In this document: piece by piece, positions 45,655 through 55,097 of the stretch
How positions within the stretch are numbered: the stretch's first letter is position 1
How the letters are laid out: each line of letters starts with the position of its first letter
Assembly: GCA_012839095.1 (NCBI GenBank)
Contig: DUOA01000127.1
Span: 48,768-112,767, forward strand
Reading direction: 5' to 3'
Length of the DNA stretch: 64,000 nt
Origin: Clostridiales bacterium
GTDB taxonomy: Bacteria > Bacillota > Clostridia > Caldicoprobacterales > DTU083
Translations under genes and position numbers: made by a program
The notes under the pieces: model-generated
Databases searched by the model: none
What the model was told of the DNA's origin: nothing
The model's input: only the letters and a program-made list of their open reading frames with translations

Positions 45655-46545
45655 ATGGGCTTTTACTTTAATGAGTATTCAGACTACCTGGAATCAGAGA
45701 AGGAACTGTCAGTCAGTACCCGGGAATCCTACCTGAGCGACATCAGACAGTATATAGACTTTTTACATTCCAGAAATATAGTTGACTTAAGTCATACTAC
45801 AAATGCTATTGCAATATCCTATATGCTGTACCTGGAAAAGGGAGGTGGTGCACCTTCTACTATTGTCCGAAAACTTTCATCCTTAAGAAGCTATTATTAT
45901 TTTTTAATAAGGCAGCAACTGATAGATACTGATCCAACTGCCAATTTAAAGTCACCTAAGAATGAAAGAAAAATCCCCGAAGCGCTTACCTATGATGAGG
46001 CAGTCAGGCTGCTGAATCAGCCTCGGGGGGGAAGCTTAAAATCTGTAAGGGACAAAGCAATGCTGGAACTTCTGTATGCTACCGGCATTAGGGTATCGGA
46101 GCTTATTTCCCTGAATTTGAAGGACATCAATACTGAAGTAGGTTATCTGGTATGCGGCAGTCCGGCTTGTAAAGAACGGGTGGTTCCTATCCCGGCTGAA
46201 ACAATTCAGCACCTTAAAAATTACATACATAATGCACGCAGCAAGATGGTACATAAAAGCACAGAAGAAGCGCTTTTTGTAAATACCCATGGCAGAAGAA
46301 TGACCAGGCAGGGTTTTTGGAAGATAATCAAACAATATAAAGAAATGGCAAATATTGACAAGGAGATCACACCTCACACTCTGAGACATTCCTTTGCCGT
46401 ACATTTAATGGATAATGGGGCGGATATCCGTGCAGTTCAGAAAATACTGGGACATTCTGATCTCTCCACAACTCAGATTTACAGTCAGATTCAGTCTGAG
46501 ATGAAAAAACAATCCTGTGTCAAGTCTCATCCCAAGCTGTCATAG
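45655..46545 (+). CDS. xerD: Tyrosine recombinase XerD
   Basis: The SAM-like N-terminal core-binding domain (YLESEKELSVSTRESYLSDI) is followed by a catalytic domain with the conserved Arg in TGIRVSELISL, Lys in CKERVVPIP, HTLRHSF, LGHSDLSTT and the nucleophile Tyr in QIYSQI. At 296 residues it is a standard XerD/XerC. The usual GKGNKER loop reads GSPACKER, so the beta-hairpin is slightly altered. It probably resolves chromosome dimers. The ATG at 45655 follows AAGGAGA. Confidence 0.92.
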   Translation: MGFYFNEYSDYLESEKELSVSTRESYLSDIRQYIDFLHSRNIVDLSHTTNAIAISYMLYLEKGGGAPSTIVRKLSSLRSYYYFLIRQQLIDTDPTANLKSPKNERKIPEALTYDEAVRLLNQPRGGSLKSVRDKAMLELLYATGIRVSELISLNLKDINTEVGYLVCGSPACKERVVPIPAETIQHLKNYIHNARSKMVHKSTEEALFVNTHGRRMTRQGFWKIIKQYKEMANIDKEITPHTLRHSFAVHLMDNGADIRAVQKILGHSDLSTTQIYSQIQSEMKKQSCVKSHPKLS

Positions 46546-46649
46546 TTAAGGATGGGATTTATTTTACATTATTTTCTCTGTTTCACAGCTGTAGTTATGG
46601 ATAGGATAAATAACGAGCCCAATTATTTGGAAACATCAGGAGGAAACAT

Positions 46650-47825
46650 ATGTCTCGAAGAGTAATACTGATTGTAATGGATGGGGTCGGAGTGGGAGAA
46701 CTCCCTGATGCTGCTGATTATGGGGATCAAGGCAGTCACACACTGGGAAACCTTATAAGAGAGGCAGGCGGGCTTCAAATTCCCAACCTGGTAAGATTGG
46801 GAATAGGCAATATAAAGGGAATTAACATTCCTTACTTTCATTCAGCTCCTATAGGAAACTTCGGAAAAGCGAAGGAAGCATCCAAAGGCAAGGATACGAC
46901 TACCGGCCACTGGGAAATTGCAGGTATTCATCTGGACAAGCCTTTTCCGGTTTATCCCGACGGATTTCCGCCGGATATCATGGAAGCATTTCATAGAGCT
47001 GTCGGTGTAGAAACACTTTGGAATAAACCGGCATCAGGCAGTGAAATCATCAATATCCTGGGAGACGAGCATGTAAGCACCGGAAAGTTGATTGTTTACA
47101 CATCAGCAGACAGCGTTTTTCAAATAGCGGCTCATGAGGATATAGTTCCTATAGAGAAGCTCTATGATTATTGCAGAATTGCCAGAAGCCTTTTACAGGG
47201 GGAGCATGGGGTAGGACGGGTTATTGCCCGCCCTTTTACCGGTATATCAAATAATTATGTCAGAACAAAGAACAGAAAGGACTTTTCATTGGCTCCACCG
47301 GAATCAACTATTTTGGATGTTTTAACAGCTCATAATATATCAACAACCGGTGTAGGAAAAATCAGCGATATATTTACCGGACGGGGATTGAAACAATCCT
47401 TTCCGACCGCCTCAAATGAAGAAGGAATATATACAACACTGAAGCTGATTAAAAGTGATACCAAAGGCTTGATTTTTGCAAACTTAGTTGATTTTGACAT
47501 GTTGTATGGACATAGAAATGATATAAAAGGCTATGCACGAGCCTTGGAGTTGCTGGACAACAGAATACCGGAAATGATGGAGGCTCTCAGAGAAGACGAT
47601 GTGCTGATTTTTACTGCAGATCATGGATGTGATCCTACTACGGCCAGCACCGATCACTCCAGAGAATATATCCCCATTTTAGTATATGGAGAATCTTTGA
47701 CAAAAGGAAGAGACTTGGGTATTCTGGAGAGCTTTAGTGATATAGGTGCTACTGTTCTGGAGCTGCTGGGAGTAGAGCCTGTATTAAATGGAACCAGCTT
47801 TATGAGTAAAATCCTTGTGGATTGA
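46650..47825 (+). CDS. deoB: Phosphopentomutase
   Basis: DeoB converts (deoxy)ribose 1-phosphate to 5-phosphate. The metal-binding and active-site motifs DGVGVGELPDAADYGD and GKDTTTGHWEIAG (with the catalytic Thr), plus NLVDFDMLYGHRND and TADHGCDPTT, are present. The 391-residue length is typical. It pairs with punA downstream for purine nucleoside salvage. Confidence 0.97.
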   Translation: MSRRVILIVMDGVGVGELPDAADYGDQGSHTLGNLIREAGGLQIPNLVRLGIGNIKGINIPYFHSAPIGNFGKAKEASKGKDTTTGHWEIAGIHLDKPFPVYPDGFPPDIMEAFHRAVGVETLWNKPASGSEIINILGDEHVSTGKLIVYTSADSVFQIAAHEDIVPIEKLYDYCRIARSLLQGEHGVGRVIARPFTGISNNYVRTKNRKDFSLAPPESTILDVLTAHNISTTGVGKISDIFTGRGLKQSFPTASNEEGIYTTLKLIKSDTKGLIFANLVDFDMLYGHRNDIKGYARALELLDNRIPEMMEALREDDVLIFTADHGCDPTTASTDHSREYIPILVYGESLTKGRDLGILESFSDIGATVLELLGVEPVLNGTSFMSKILVD

Positions 47826-47917
47826 TAAAATAACTCCTGCAACTAAATATTGAATACAGCAAGTGATTGCAAGACATTTTCAGATAGCAAAGCTAAAGAA
47901 GAGAAGGATGATGTATA

Positions 47918-48727
47918 TTGTATTTGAAAGCAGCAGAATATATAAAAAGTAGACTTCCTGCCGGGAGGATTCCGAAAATTTGTTTAATACTGGGTTCCGG
48001 TTTAGGTGTATTGGCAAACAATATAGAAGAAGCAGTGCAAATAGAATATTCAGATATCCCGAACTTCCCGCAGACTACTGTGGAAGGACATGCGGGGAGA
48101 TTAGTTTACGGAAATCTGAAGGAAAAGCCGGTTATTGCTATGCAGGGGCGTTTCCACTATTATGAGGGTAAAAAATTGGAAGAAGTGGTTTTTCCCGTCC
48201 GTGTTATGAAAGCAATAGGCGTGGAAATATTAATTATAACCAATGCAGCGGGCGGGATAAATATGCAGTTCAAACCTGGTGATATCATGCTTATAACGGA
48301 TCATATTAATTTCAGCGGTGTAAATCCATTGCGCGGTAACAACTTAGATGAACTGGGTCCCAGATTTCCTGACATGACTTATGCATATGATCCGGAATTG
48401 ATGGATAAAGCGATGCAGGCAGCAGAAAAACTGGAAATCTCACTGAAAAGAGGAGTATATGCCATGATGCAAGGCCCCAGTTTTGAGACTCCTGCTGAAA
48501 TCAGGATGCTGCGTATTATAGGTGCGGATGCTGTAGGTATGTCAACGGTGCCTGAGGTAATTACTGCTGTTCATGCCAAAATAAGAGTTCTTGGTATTTC
48601 CTGCATCACAAATATGGCAGCTGGAATTTTGAAACAGCCCTTGACCCATCAAGAGGTTATGGATACTGCAAACCAGGCAAGAGGAAAATTCATCCGCCTC
48701 CTTGAAGCTGTAATTGCTGCACTTTGA
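47918..48727 (+). CDS. punA: Purine nucleoside phosphorylase
   Basis: The enzyme cleaves purine nucleosides with phosphate. It shows the trimeric-type motifs LGSGLGVLA, GRFHYYEGK, TNAAGGIN and MMQGPSFETPAEIRM, with GADAVGMSTVPEV near the C terminus. The start is a TTG at 47918 behind GAGAAGGATG. Order deoB-punA-dacF is found in many Bacillota. Confidence 0.95.
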   Translation: MYLKAAEYIKSRLPAGRIPKICLILGSGLGVLANNIEEAVQIEYSDIPNFPQTTVEGHAGRLVYGNLKEKPVIAMQGRFHYYEGKKLEEVVFPVRVMKAIGVEILIITNAAGGINMQFKPGDIMLITDHINFSGVNPLRGNNLDELGPRFPDMTYAYDPELMDKAMQAAEKLEISLKRGVYAMMQGPSFETPAEIRMLRIIGADAVGMSTVPEVITAVHAKIRVLGISCITNMAAGILKQPLTHQEVMDTANQARGKFIRLLEAVIAAL

Positions 48728-48795
48728 AGCATCGAATAACATTCTTTCCTGTTGGGAAACGTATTGATAGAAAGGCCAACAAGGAGGGAAAAAAA

Positions 48796-49956
48796 TTGAG
48801 GAAATATCAATGCTGCATCTTAACACTGAGTTTAACCGTTTTGCTGCTTCTGTCGAGTGTTTCCGGTATATTTGCAGCACAACCGTCTTTTGATATAAAA
48901 GCAAAATCTGCAATATTGATGGATTATGATACAGGTACTATTTTATATGAAAAAAACCCTCATGAAAAGCTGCCTATTGCAAGCCTGACAAAAATTATGA
49001 CAATACTGCTTGCACTTGAAGCCATAGATGAAGGGGCAATAGGCCTGGACGAGCCGGTAAATATAAGTGAATATGCTTCCTCCATGGGCGGCTCCCAGGT
49101 GTTTCTTCATGCCGGTGAAACTCTGACCGTAGAAGCATTGTTGAAAGCCATCATTGTAGCATCCGGAAACGATGCCAGCGTTGCCTTGGCAGAAAAAATT
49201 TCTGGTGCTCATGAAGTATTTGTTGCGAGAATGAATGATCGGGCAAAGGAATTGGGCATGACAAATACCAACTTTGCAAATTCAACCGGTCTGCCTGCTG
49301 ATAATCATTATTCCACAGCTTATGATGTGGCTCTAATGTCCAGAGAACTACTGAAACATCCGCTTTTTTTTCGCTGGAGTACTATCTGGGTGGATACTCT
49401 GGAAGAAAGTCGTAATAAAACAGAACTGACTAACACTAATCGCCTGGTTCGGTTTTATGACGGTACTGACGGTATAAAAACCGGCTCCACCCAGGAAGCA
49501 GGTTACTGCCTTTCAGCAACCGCCAGAAGAGGTAATATGCGGCTGTTGTCCATTGTGCTGAATGCTCCGAATTCGCAGCTTAGATTCTCAGAGGCCACGA
49601 AAATGATGGATTATGGCTTTGCCAACTTTGAATTAATTCCGATATTAAAAAAGGATCAGATTGTAGTAAGCGATGTTTTTGTTTCAGGCGGAAAAGAAGA
49701 ACATATTAATGGAGTGGCCGCTCAGGATGCAGCTTTTCTTATTGAGACCGGAGAATCGAGAGATTTTGAAAAAGAGATTTCACTGAAAGAGAAGATGAAT
49801 GCTCCCATTATAAAGGGGGAAAAGATTGGCACCCTGACTGTCAGACGTGGTGATGAAGTGATACAGACACTTGACATTATTTCTGACAGGGAGATTCTGA
49901 AAGCCAATGTGTTTGACTATATGAGAAAAATTTTTAATAATTGGATAAGAAAATAA
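48796..49956 (+). CDS. dacF: D-alanyl-D-alanine carboxypeptidase DacF type
   Basis: The TTG at 48796 follows AAGGAGGG; the longer frame from 48724 has no site. A signal peptide (about 1-28) ends near FAAQP. The S11 active-site triads are SLTK (Ser63, Lys66), SGN (ASGNDAS) and KTG (IKTGSTQEAG). A C-terminal beta domain and an amphipathic anchor helix (NVFDYMRKIFNNW) attach it to the membrane. DacF trims peptidoglycan and in Bacillus works during spore cortex synthesis. Confidence 0.92.
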   Translation: MRKYQCCILTLSLTVLLLLSSVSGIFAAQPSFDIKAKSAILMDYDTGTILYEKNPHEKLPIASLTKIMTILLALEAIDEGAIGLDEPVNISEYASSMGGSQVFLHAGETLTVEALLKAIIVASGNDASVALAEKISGAHEVFVARMNDRAKELGMTNTNFANSTGLPADNHYSTAYDVALMSRELLKHPLFFRWSTIWVDTLEESRNKTELTNTNRLVRFYDGTDGIKTGSTQEAGYCLSATARRGNMRLLSIVLNAPNSQLRFSEATKMMDYGFANFELIPILKKDQIVVSDVFVSGGKEEHINGVAAQDAAFLIETGESRDFEKEISLKEKMNAPIIKGEKIGTLTVRRGDEVIQTLDIISDREILKANVFDYMRKIFNNWIRK

Positions 49957-50002
49957 GATTGAAATTTAAACAAACAGCGAAATGGAAGCGTTGTTGGTAT
50001 GA

Positions 50003-50028
50003 AAAAGTGTGCTGCAGCACACTTTTTT
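50003..50028 (+). terminator. Rho-independent terminator after dacF
   Basis: AAAAGTGTGCT and AGCACACTTTT form a near-perfect stem around GC, ending in TTTTTT. Confidence 0.85.
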
Positions 50029-50029
50029 A

Positions 50030-50038
50030 TGCTATAAT
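50030..50038 (+). promoter_or_regulatory. Extended -10 promoter before scpA
   Basis: TGCTATAAT follows the dacF terminator directly. No good -35 is seen at the right distance, so an extended -10 promoter is the best reading. Confidence 0.4.
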
Positions 50039-50040
50039 AT

Positions 50041-50056
50041 AATGAATATATTCATT
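50041..50056. repeat. 16-bp perfect palindrome at the scpA promoter
   Basis: AATGAATATATTCATT is a perfect inverted repeat at the expected transcription start. It is A/T-rich and could be an operator, but no regulator is identified. Confidence 0.4.
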
Positions 50057-50133
50057 AATATACATGCTCATGCCTGGGCAGCGTTAGGCCGTGAAATGAT
50101 AACAAAATACTATAATCTTTCTGGTGGTGCTCT

Positions 50134-50871
50134 ATGTCCTATGTTGTAAAACTTGATCAGTTTGAAGGCCCGCTGGATCTCCTGCTCCATTTAATATCCA
50201 AGGCAAAAGTTAAGATTGAGGATGTGTCCATTACCGAAATTACAGAGCAATATCTGGAGATGCTGCATTTAATGGAAAAGTTTGATATAGAAATAGCCAG
50301 TGAATTTTTGGTGATGGCTGCTACTTTGTTACACATCAAGTCCTGTATACTTGTTCCAAGGGTCAAACCGGAACTGGAAGAGGATGACGAAGCTGATCCT
50401 AAACAAGAGTTGATCACCCGGTTGCTGGAATATAAAAAATATAAGGAAGCAGCAAGCCGGCTGAAAGAAAGAGAAGCTTATTTTTCAGGCATGTATTACA
50501 AACTGCCCGAGGAAATAGTTACAAAGGATACAGAGGATGTACTGACCCTGGACACCAGCATTGCACTGCTGCAGGATGCTTTATGCAAGCTTTTGCAGAC
50601 CAGACCGGGCAGCCGGGTGAGGACCCCTTTGATTCACGAGATCAAACGTGATCCCATCACAGTCAATGAAAAAGTAAATTACCTGAAAGACTATTTTACA
50701 CGCAATTCAAGAATATCTTTTTTTGGCATATTTGAGGACATTCATGACAGGGAGGAAATCATTGTAACTTTCCTGGCTTTGCTGGAACTCTTGAGCAACA
50801 ATTTTATTGAAGTAAAGCAGGATATCCCCTTTGGGGATATAGTAATGAAGAGGAGAGTCTCAAATGGATGA
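50134..50871 (+). CDS. scpA: Segregation and condensation protein A
   Basis: ScpA is the kleisin that bridges SMC heads. The N-terminal FEGPLDLLLHLI and the following helix KVKIEDVSITEITEQYLEML are family hallmarks. The C-terminal winged helix (ETVTFLALLELLSNNFIEVKQ-like region, near residues 205-240) binds SMC. The 245-residue length is standard. It overlaps scpB by 8 bases. Confidence 0.95.
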   Translation: MSYVVKLDQFEGPLDLLLHLISKAKVKIEDVSITEITEQYLEMLHLMEKFDIEIASEFLVMAATLLHIKSCILVPRVKPELEEDDEADPKQELITRLLEYKKYKEAASRLKEREAYFSGMYYKLPEEIVTKDTEDVLTLDTSIALLQDALCKLLQTRPGSRVRTPLIHEIKRDPITVNEKVNYLKDYFTRNSRISFFGIFEDIHDREEIIVTFLALLELLSNNFIEVKQDIPFGDIVMKRRVSNG

Positions 50872-51376
50872 GAGAGAAGTAATGGGCGTGATTGAGTCCA
50901 TTCTTTTTGTGGCAGGAGATCCAATCAGTGCGAAAGAAATAGGGCAGATATTGGAAATGGATGTGCGCAATGTCCGCAAACTTATGAAAAAAATGATTGA
51001 TTGCTTTCATTTCGAAAGGCGGGGTCTGCAAATTGTCATGGCAAACGATACCTATCAATTAGCAACGCGTCCTGAATACAGCAATTATATAGAAAAGTAT
51101 ATTGGCCAGGATCGCGCCCAGAGTCTGTCGCAGGCAAGTCTGGAAACCCTGGCGATAGTTGCATACCGGCAACCTGTTACAAAAGCGGATGTTGAATCAG
51201 TTAGAGGAGTTAAGTGTGATTATATAATCAATATGCTTGTAAACCGTGGTTTGATCCAAGAGGTAGCCAGAATGAATACGCCGGGGCGGCCGATCTTGTA
51301 TGGAACTACAGATCTCTTTCTTCGGAGTTTTGGTTTGACCTCCCTTAACGAACTTCCGCCTTTGGAAGCCGAGTAA
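50864..51376 (+). CDS. scpB: Segregation and condensation protein B
   Basis: ScpB dimers regulate the SMC-ScpA ring. Two winged-helix domains are seen: VIESILFVAGDPISAKEI and SLETLAIVAYRQPVTKADVE. The segment VRGVKCDYIINMLVNRGLI and GRPILYGTTDLFLRSFGL are characteristic. The 170-residue length is slightly short, as in many Bacillota. Confidence 0.95.
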   Translation: MDEREVMGVIESILFVAGDPISAKEIGQILEMDVRNVRKLMKKMIDCFHFERRGLQIVMANDTYQLATRPEYSNYIEKYIGQDRAQSLSQASLETLAIVAYRQPVTKADVESVRGVKCDYIINMLVNRGLIQEVARMNTPGRPILYGTTDLFLRSFGLTSLNELPPLEAE

Positions 51377-51462
51377 TACTCACTCTTAATAGTTGATGTT
51401 TTTTGTATTCTTTTCTGAATATGTGAAAAAATAGGAAAAAGCACGATGGAGGTGCTGCTTCC

Positions 51463-52050
51463 TTGTATTTATTCTTTATCACAGTGCTGATGTTTTTTTT
51501 ATTGCTTTGGATAAAGATACAGCTGGAGATAAAGGTGATTATTAAAGACAGAAGAAATCTTTCTTTTTTAATTGTACGTCTGCTTCATCTGCTCCGACTG
51601 CGTGTGAATTTTTCTATTGACAGGGAGGGGAAGAGGCTGTTTTCCCTTTCCCTGCGAAAAACTGATTCCGAAATTAAAGAAAAAACCTCACTAGAACAGG
51701 TTTGGAAATATATCAGGAAACTTGTTAATTTTTATACAAATCACACTGAGCCTATTAATTTTATGAAATCAAAAGTAAGGGTAGACAATTTCTCAATTCG
51801 AAGCCGGATCGGCACAGGCGATGCTGCATCCACAGCTCTCGCCTTTGGCAGTTTTTATGCTTTTTTTTCCCTTATCAGCTCGCATCTAAATGAATATTAT
51901 CATCTGCAGGGAAGAAAATTGGATATACTACCTCATTTTCAAGGGCCTTTGTTTGATCTTGACTTAAGCTGCATAATCAATTTCAGAATAGGTCATATTA
52001 TTATTACAGGCTTGAAAATACTTGCGAAAAAGGTAAAGGCGGTGTTGTAA
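51463..52050 (+). CDS. DUF2953-type protein (YtfI-like)
   Basis: The TTG at 51463 follows GGAGGTG at 51448-51454. The 195-residue protein starts with a membrane helix (LFFITVLMFFLLLWIKI) and then has a soluble, basic, beta-rich domain. It lies directly before gerW with a 1-base overlap, as ytfI-ytfJ do in Bacillus. A sporulation role is inferred from that pairing. Confidence 0.8.
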   Translation: MYLFFITVLMFFLLLWIKIQLEIKVIIKDRRNLSFLIVRLLHLLRLRVNFSIDREGKRLFSLSLRKTDSEIKEKTSLEQVWKYIRKLVNFYTNHTEPINFMKSKVRVDNFSIRSRIGTGDAASTALAFGSFYAFFSLISSHLNEYYHLQGRKLDILPHFQGPLFDLDLSCIINFRIGHIIITGLKILAKKVKAVL

Positions 52051-52523
52051 TGGCTGAACATCCGATTGAAAATGTAATGAAAACCACCATGGAAAATCTG
52101 AAGGAAATGATAGATGTAAATACCATAGTAGGCGATGCAGTGGAAACTGCAGAAGGAACGGTTATTGTTCCCATTTCAAAGGTTTCATTTGGTTTTGTCG
52201 CAGGCGGAGGGGAGTATAAAGAAAACGGAGCCGCCAAAAAAAGCAACAATAATGGAAATGGAGGGGCTGCCGACGGAAAGGAAAATGAAATGCCCTTTGC
52301 AGGAGGCAGCGGTGCCGGCGTTTCGGTTAATCCAATAGCATTTTTGGTGGTAGGCGAAGACAAAATAAAGCTGCTGCCTGTACAATACAGTTCAACAGTC
52401 GATAGGATTGTCGAGCTCGTACCGACAGTGGTAGGAGAATTGCAAAATATGCTTGGAAAAGGCCAGACCAAACCAAATGAAAAGAAAACCGAGACAATAA
52501 TAACGAATGTATCACAACAGTAA
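52050..52523 (+). CDS. gerW: GerW family sporulation protein (YtfJ-like)
   Basis: The 157-residue protein has the family core VNTIVGDAVETAEGTVIVPI and KVSFGFVAGGGEY, followed by a Gly/Asn-rich linker (about residues 60-85) and GVSVNPIAFLVV. YtfJ/GerW is made in the forespore and is needed for germination responses in Bacillus. The ATG overlaps the previous stop by one base. Confidence 0.9.
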   Translation: MAEHPIENVMKTTMENLKEMIDVNTIVGDAVETAEGTVIVPISKVSFGFVAGGGEYKENGAAKKSNNNGNGGAADGKENEMPFAGGSGAGVSVNPIAFLVVGEDKIKLLPVQYSSTVDRIVELVPTVVGELQNMLGKGQTKPNEKKTETIITNVSQQ

Positions 52524-52634
52524 AACAGAATCTCTTTTTGGGTTTGATTCGAGGTTTCGGACGAATATTTAGATTCGTCTTACCTGCGGGGAAGTAAGCA
52601 TATCACAATTTGAAATGCTGTAAAAGATTAAATT

Positions 52635-52660
52635 AGCGGCTGAATGGCCGCTTTCATAAT
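52635..52660 (+). terminator. Weak terminator-like hairpin after gerW
   Basis: AGCGGC and GCCGCT form a 6-bp stem followed by TTCATAATTT. An additional 7-bp hairpin (GACGAAT / ATTCGTC) is at 52560-52579. Either may end the scpAB-gerW transcript. Confidence 0.5.
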
Positions 52661-52686
52661 TTCAGGTCAAAAAAGGAGTTGTTTTT

Positions 52687-53802
52687 TTGAAAATTGTAAA
52701 AATCATACTGGTTACAGCATTATTGTTCGTGTATACTAACATTGATGTGTGTGCATCAGCTCCGAAGACAAGCGGAAGGGCTGCCATTCTGATGGATGGT
52801 GGGAGCGGACGTGTTTTGTATGAACACAATAGCAGAGAAAGGCTGCCAATGGCCAGTACAACAAAAATTATGACAGCTATTGTTGCCTTGGAGTATGGGA
52901 AGCTGGAAGACAAGATAACAATACCTCAGGAAGCATCAGGGGTCGAAGGTTCTTCTATTTGGCTGTCTCCCGGCGAAATTCACTCTCTGGAAGATTTATT
53001 ATACGGTCTGATGCTTCGTTCCGGAAACGATGCAGCAACTGCCATAGCCCTGCACATTGGCGGTTCGGTCGAAGGGTTTGCTGCCATAATGAATAGTATG
53101 GCTGAAAAAATTGGGGCATATGATACAAATTTTGTGAACCCTCATGGCCTTCACCATGACGAACATTATACCACAGCATATGATTTGGCATTAATTACGT
53201 CTTATGGATTGAGAAATCCAAAATTTGAAACCATAGTTTCTGCCAAATATCATACCATTCCCTGGGAAGGGCACGAGTGGGATCGGGTTATGAGAAATAA
53301 GAATACACTTTTATGGTCTTATGATGGAGCGAATGGTGTAAAGACAGGTTTCACAAAAAAGGCTGGCCGTTGCTTTGTTGGTTCTGCAAAGAGGGAAGGA
53401 ATGCAGCTGGTTTCCGTTGTACTGAATTGCGGTCCGATGTTTGAGGAAAGCGCCGCTCTTATGGACCATGGTTTTGCCAATTACAGAAGTGTGACTGTTG
53501 TGGAAGAAAATCAGTTTATACAATCTTTACCAGTAATAAAGGGAAAACAGGATGAAGTGGAATTGACAGCTGAGCGGGGGTATTCAGTTGCACTTAATGA
53601 CAAGGAGATAGAGCAATTACATGTCCGAAGGGTACTGGCAGATGAACTGGAAGCTCCGGTGGAAACAGGGCAGTGGGTAGGCTCTTTGCAGATATATTTG
53701 AAGGATGAATTACTGGAGGAGATTCCGATTGTAACCGGACATGCAGTAGAAAAAAGATCTATCTGGGACTTTTTTCACAGACTGGTAAATATATGGAGGT
53801 AG
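52687..53802 (+). CDS. D-alanyl-D-alanine carboxypeptidase (second S11 paralogue)
   Basis: The start is TTG 52687 after AAGGAG. A signal peptide (about 1-23) precedes the S11 domain with STTK (Ser57, Lys60), SGN (RSGNDAA) and KTG (VKTGFTKKAG). A C-terminal domain and amphipathic tail follow. It is shorter than the DacF at 48796 and differs in the SxxK core (ASTTK instead of ASLTK). It resembles the DacB type used for the spore cortex, but vegetative use cannot be excluded. Confidence 0.9.
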   Translation: MKIVKIILVTALLFVYTNIDVCASAPKTSGRAAILMDGGSGRVLYEHNSRERLPMASTTKIMTAIVALEYGKLEDKITIPQEASGVEGSSIWLSPGEIHSLEDLLYGLMLRSGNDAATAIALHIGGSVEGFAAIMNSMAEKIGAYDTNFVNPHGLHHDEHYTTAYDLALITSYGLRNPKFETIVSAKYHTIPWEGHEWDRVMRNKNTLLWSYDGANGVKTGFTKKAGRCFVGSAKREGMQLVSVVLNCGPMFEESAALMDHGFANYRSVTVVEENQFIQSLPVIKGKQDEVELTAERGYSVALNDKEIEQLHVRRVLADELEAPVETGQWVGSLQIYLKDELLEEIPIVTGHAVEKRSIWDFFHRLVNIWR

Positions 53803-53811
53803 GCTTTATAG

Positions 53812-54582
53812 ATGCGACTGCAGAAATTCATGGCAGAATGCGGCGTAGGTTCCAGAAGGAAATGTGAAGAAATGATACGTCTGGGCAGGGTATACCTGAA
53901 TGGCAAAAAGGTCACAGAAATGGGTACTTTGGTGGATCCTGAAAGAGACGAGGTTATTTTGGATGGAAAGCATATCCTGAAAATGAAAGAGAAAAAGATA
54001 TATATTATGTTAAACAAACCTCGCGGAATCATTACAACTGTTCACGATCCGCAAAACCGCAAAACCGTTTTGGATTGCATAGGCTGGAAAGGAAATCGTA
54101 TTTATCCGGTAGGCAGACTGGACTATGATACGGAAGGTCTGCTTATTCTGACCAATGACGGAGAATTTGCCTATAAGATGACCCATCCAAAGCACCAGGT
54201 GGAGAAGGAGTATTACTGTGTTGTCCGCGGCTATCCAACTAAGGACGCTGTAAACAGATTGAGGCAGGGAGTGGACATCGGAGAGTTTGTTACTTCCCCT
54301 GCTGAAATTATATACTTAGGAAAGCAAGGAGAGAACGCCGTTTTTCAAGTGATCATCAGGGAAGGAAAAAACAGGCAGGTTAGAAAAATGTTTGAATTTA
54401 TAGGCCATCCGATACTGTTTCTGAGGAGAAATAGAATCGGAAACCTTTCTCTGGGCAGGCTTAGGCCCGGACAATGGCGTTTCCTTAAAGATAACGAAGT
54501 AAATCAATTAATATATGGGGGGAATAACAACAATGATTCATTACAGAAGGATGAAACTGGGGGATTTGGATCCCATATATAG
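53812..54582 (+). CDS. rluB: 23S rRNA pseudouridine synthase RluB type
   Basis: An N-terminal S4 domain (RLQKFMAECGVGSRRKCEEMI) precedes the RsuA/RluB catalytic domain with GRLDYDTEGLLILTNDGEF, which carries the catalytic Asp. KNRQVRKMFEFIGHPI follows. Members modify 23S (or 16S) rRNA; RluB is the more common type next to scpAB in Bacillota. The C terminus overlaps the GNAT gene by 50 bases. Confidence 0.93.
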   Translation: MRLQKFMAECGVGSRRKCEEMIRLGRVYLNGKKVTEMGTLVDPERDEVILDGKHILKMKEKKIYIMLNKPRGIITTVHDPQNRKTVLDCIGWKGNRIYPVGRLDYDTEGLLILTNDGEFAYKMTHPKHQVEKEYYCVVRGYPTKDAVNRLRQGVDIGEFVTSPAEIIYLGKQGENAVFQVIIREGKNRQVRKMFEFIGHPILFLRRNRIGNLSLGRLRPGQWRFLKDNEVNQLIYGGNNNNDSLQKDETGGFGSHI

Positions 54583-54979
54583 AGATCCGGAAATGCGTCC
54601 ATTGATTACAACATCTTCCGGAGCCAATAAATTTGCTGTTGTTATTGAGGAGGATGATAGAATTATAGGCGGAGCAGCCGGATTTGTAGCCGAAGGAGCT
54701 GCTTATATGGAAAATGTAATTGTAAAGCAGGAAGTAGCTCAACGTATTCTCTATATGGATGGGCTTATTCGCTCCGTTATTCATTTTTTGGAACTTGACG
54801 GTGTGAAATACTTATTTGCAGAAGGTGACTACAAGCTTTACTCATCCATAGGTTTCAATAAATTGCATAGCGATGGCAGTTTTATAAAAGAACATAATGA
54901 AGCAATAGAAATACTATATAATAAAGAATATACCTATTGGCTGCGTTTGGAGGATTTTTTCAAACAGAAAGAAAATTAA
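54533..54979 (+). CDS. GNAT family N-acetyltransferase
   Basis: The ATG at 54533 follows GGGGGGA. The 148-residue protein has a GNAT-like order of beta strands, including KFAVVIEEDDRIIGGAAGFV and YMENVIVKQEVAQRILYMDGLI, and later YKLYSSIGFNKL. The acetyl-CoA loop is less regular than the Q/RxxGxG/A consensus, so the exact activity is unclear. It overlaps rluB by 50 bases. Confidence 0.7.
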   Translation: MIHYRRMKLGDLDPIYRDPEMRPLITTSSGANKFAVVIEEDDRIIGGAAGFVAEGAAYMENVIVKQEVAQRILYMDGLIRSVIHFLELDGVKYLFAEGDYKLYSSIGFNKLHSDGSFIKEHNEAIEILYNKEYTYWLRLEDFFKQKEN

Positions 54980-55097
54980 AATTACTGAAGGGAATTGAGG
55001 AATGCATGTAGAAGTATGAAAAATTGGATTTTTTTATTTATCTTGATGCGGGAATCGGGAATCCAGTTCCCGTGATATTTCCAGTTGGAGGTTTGAC

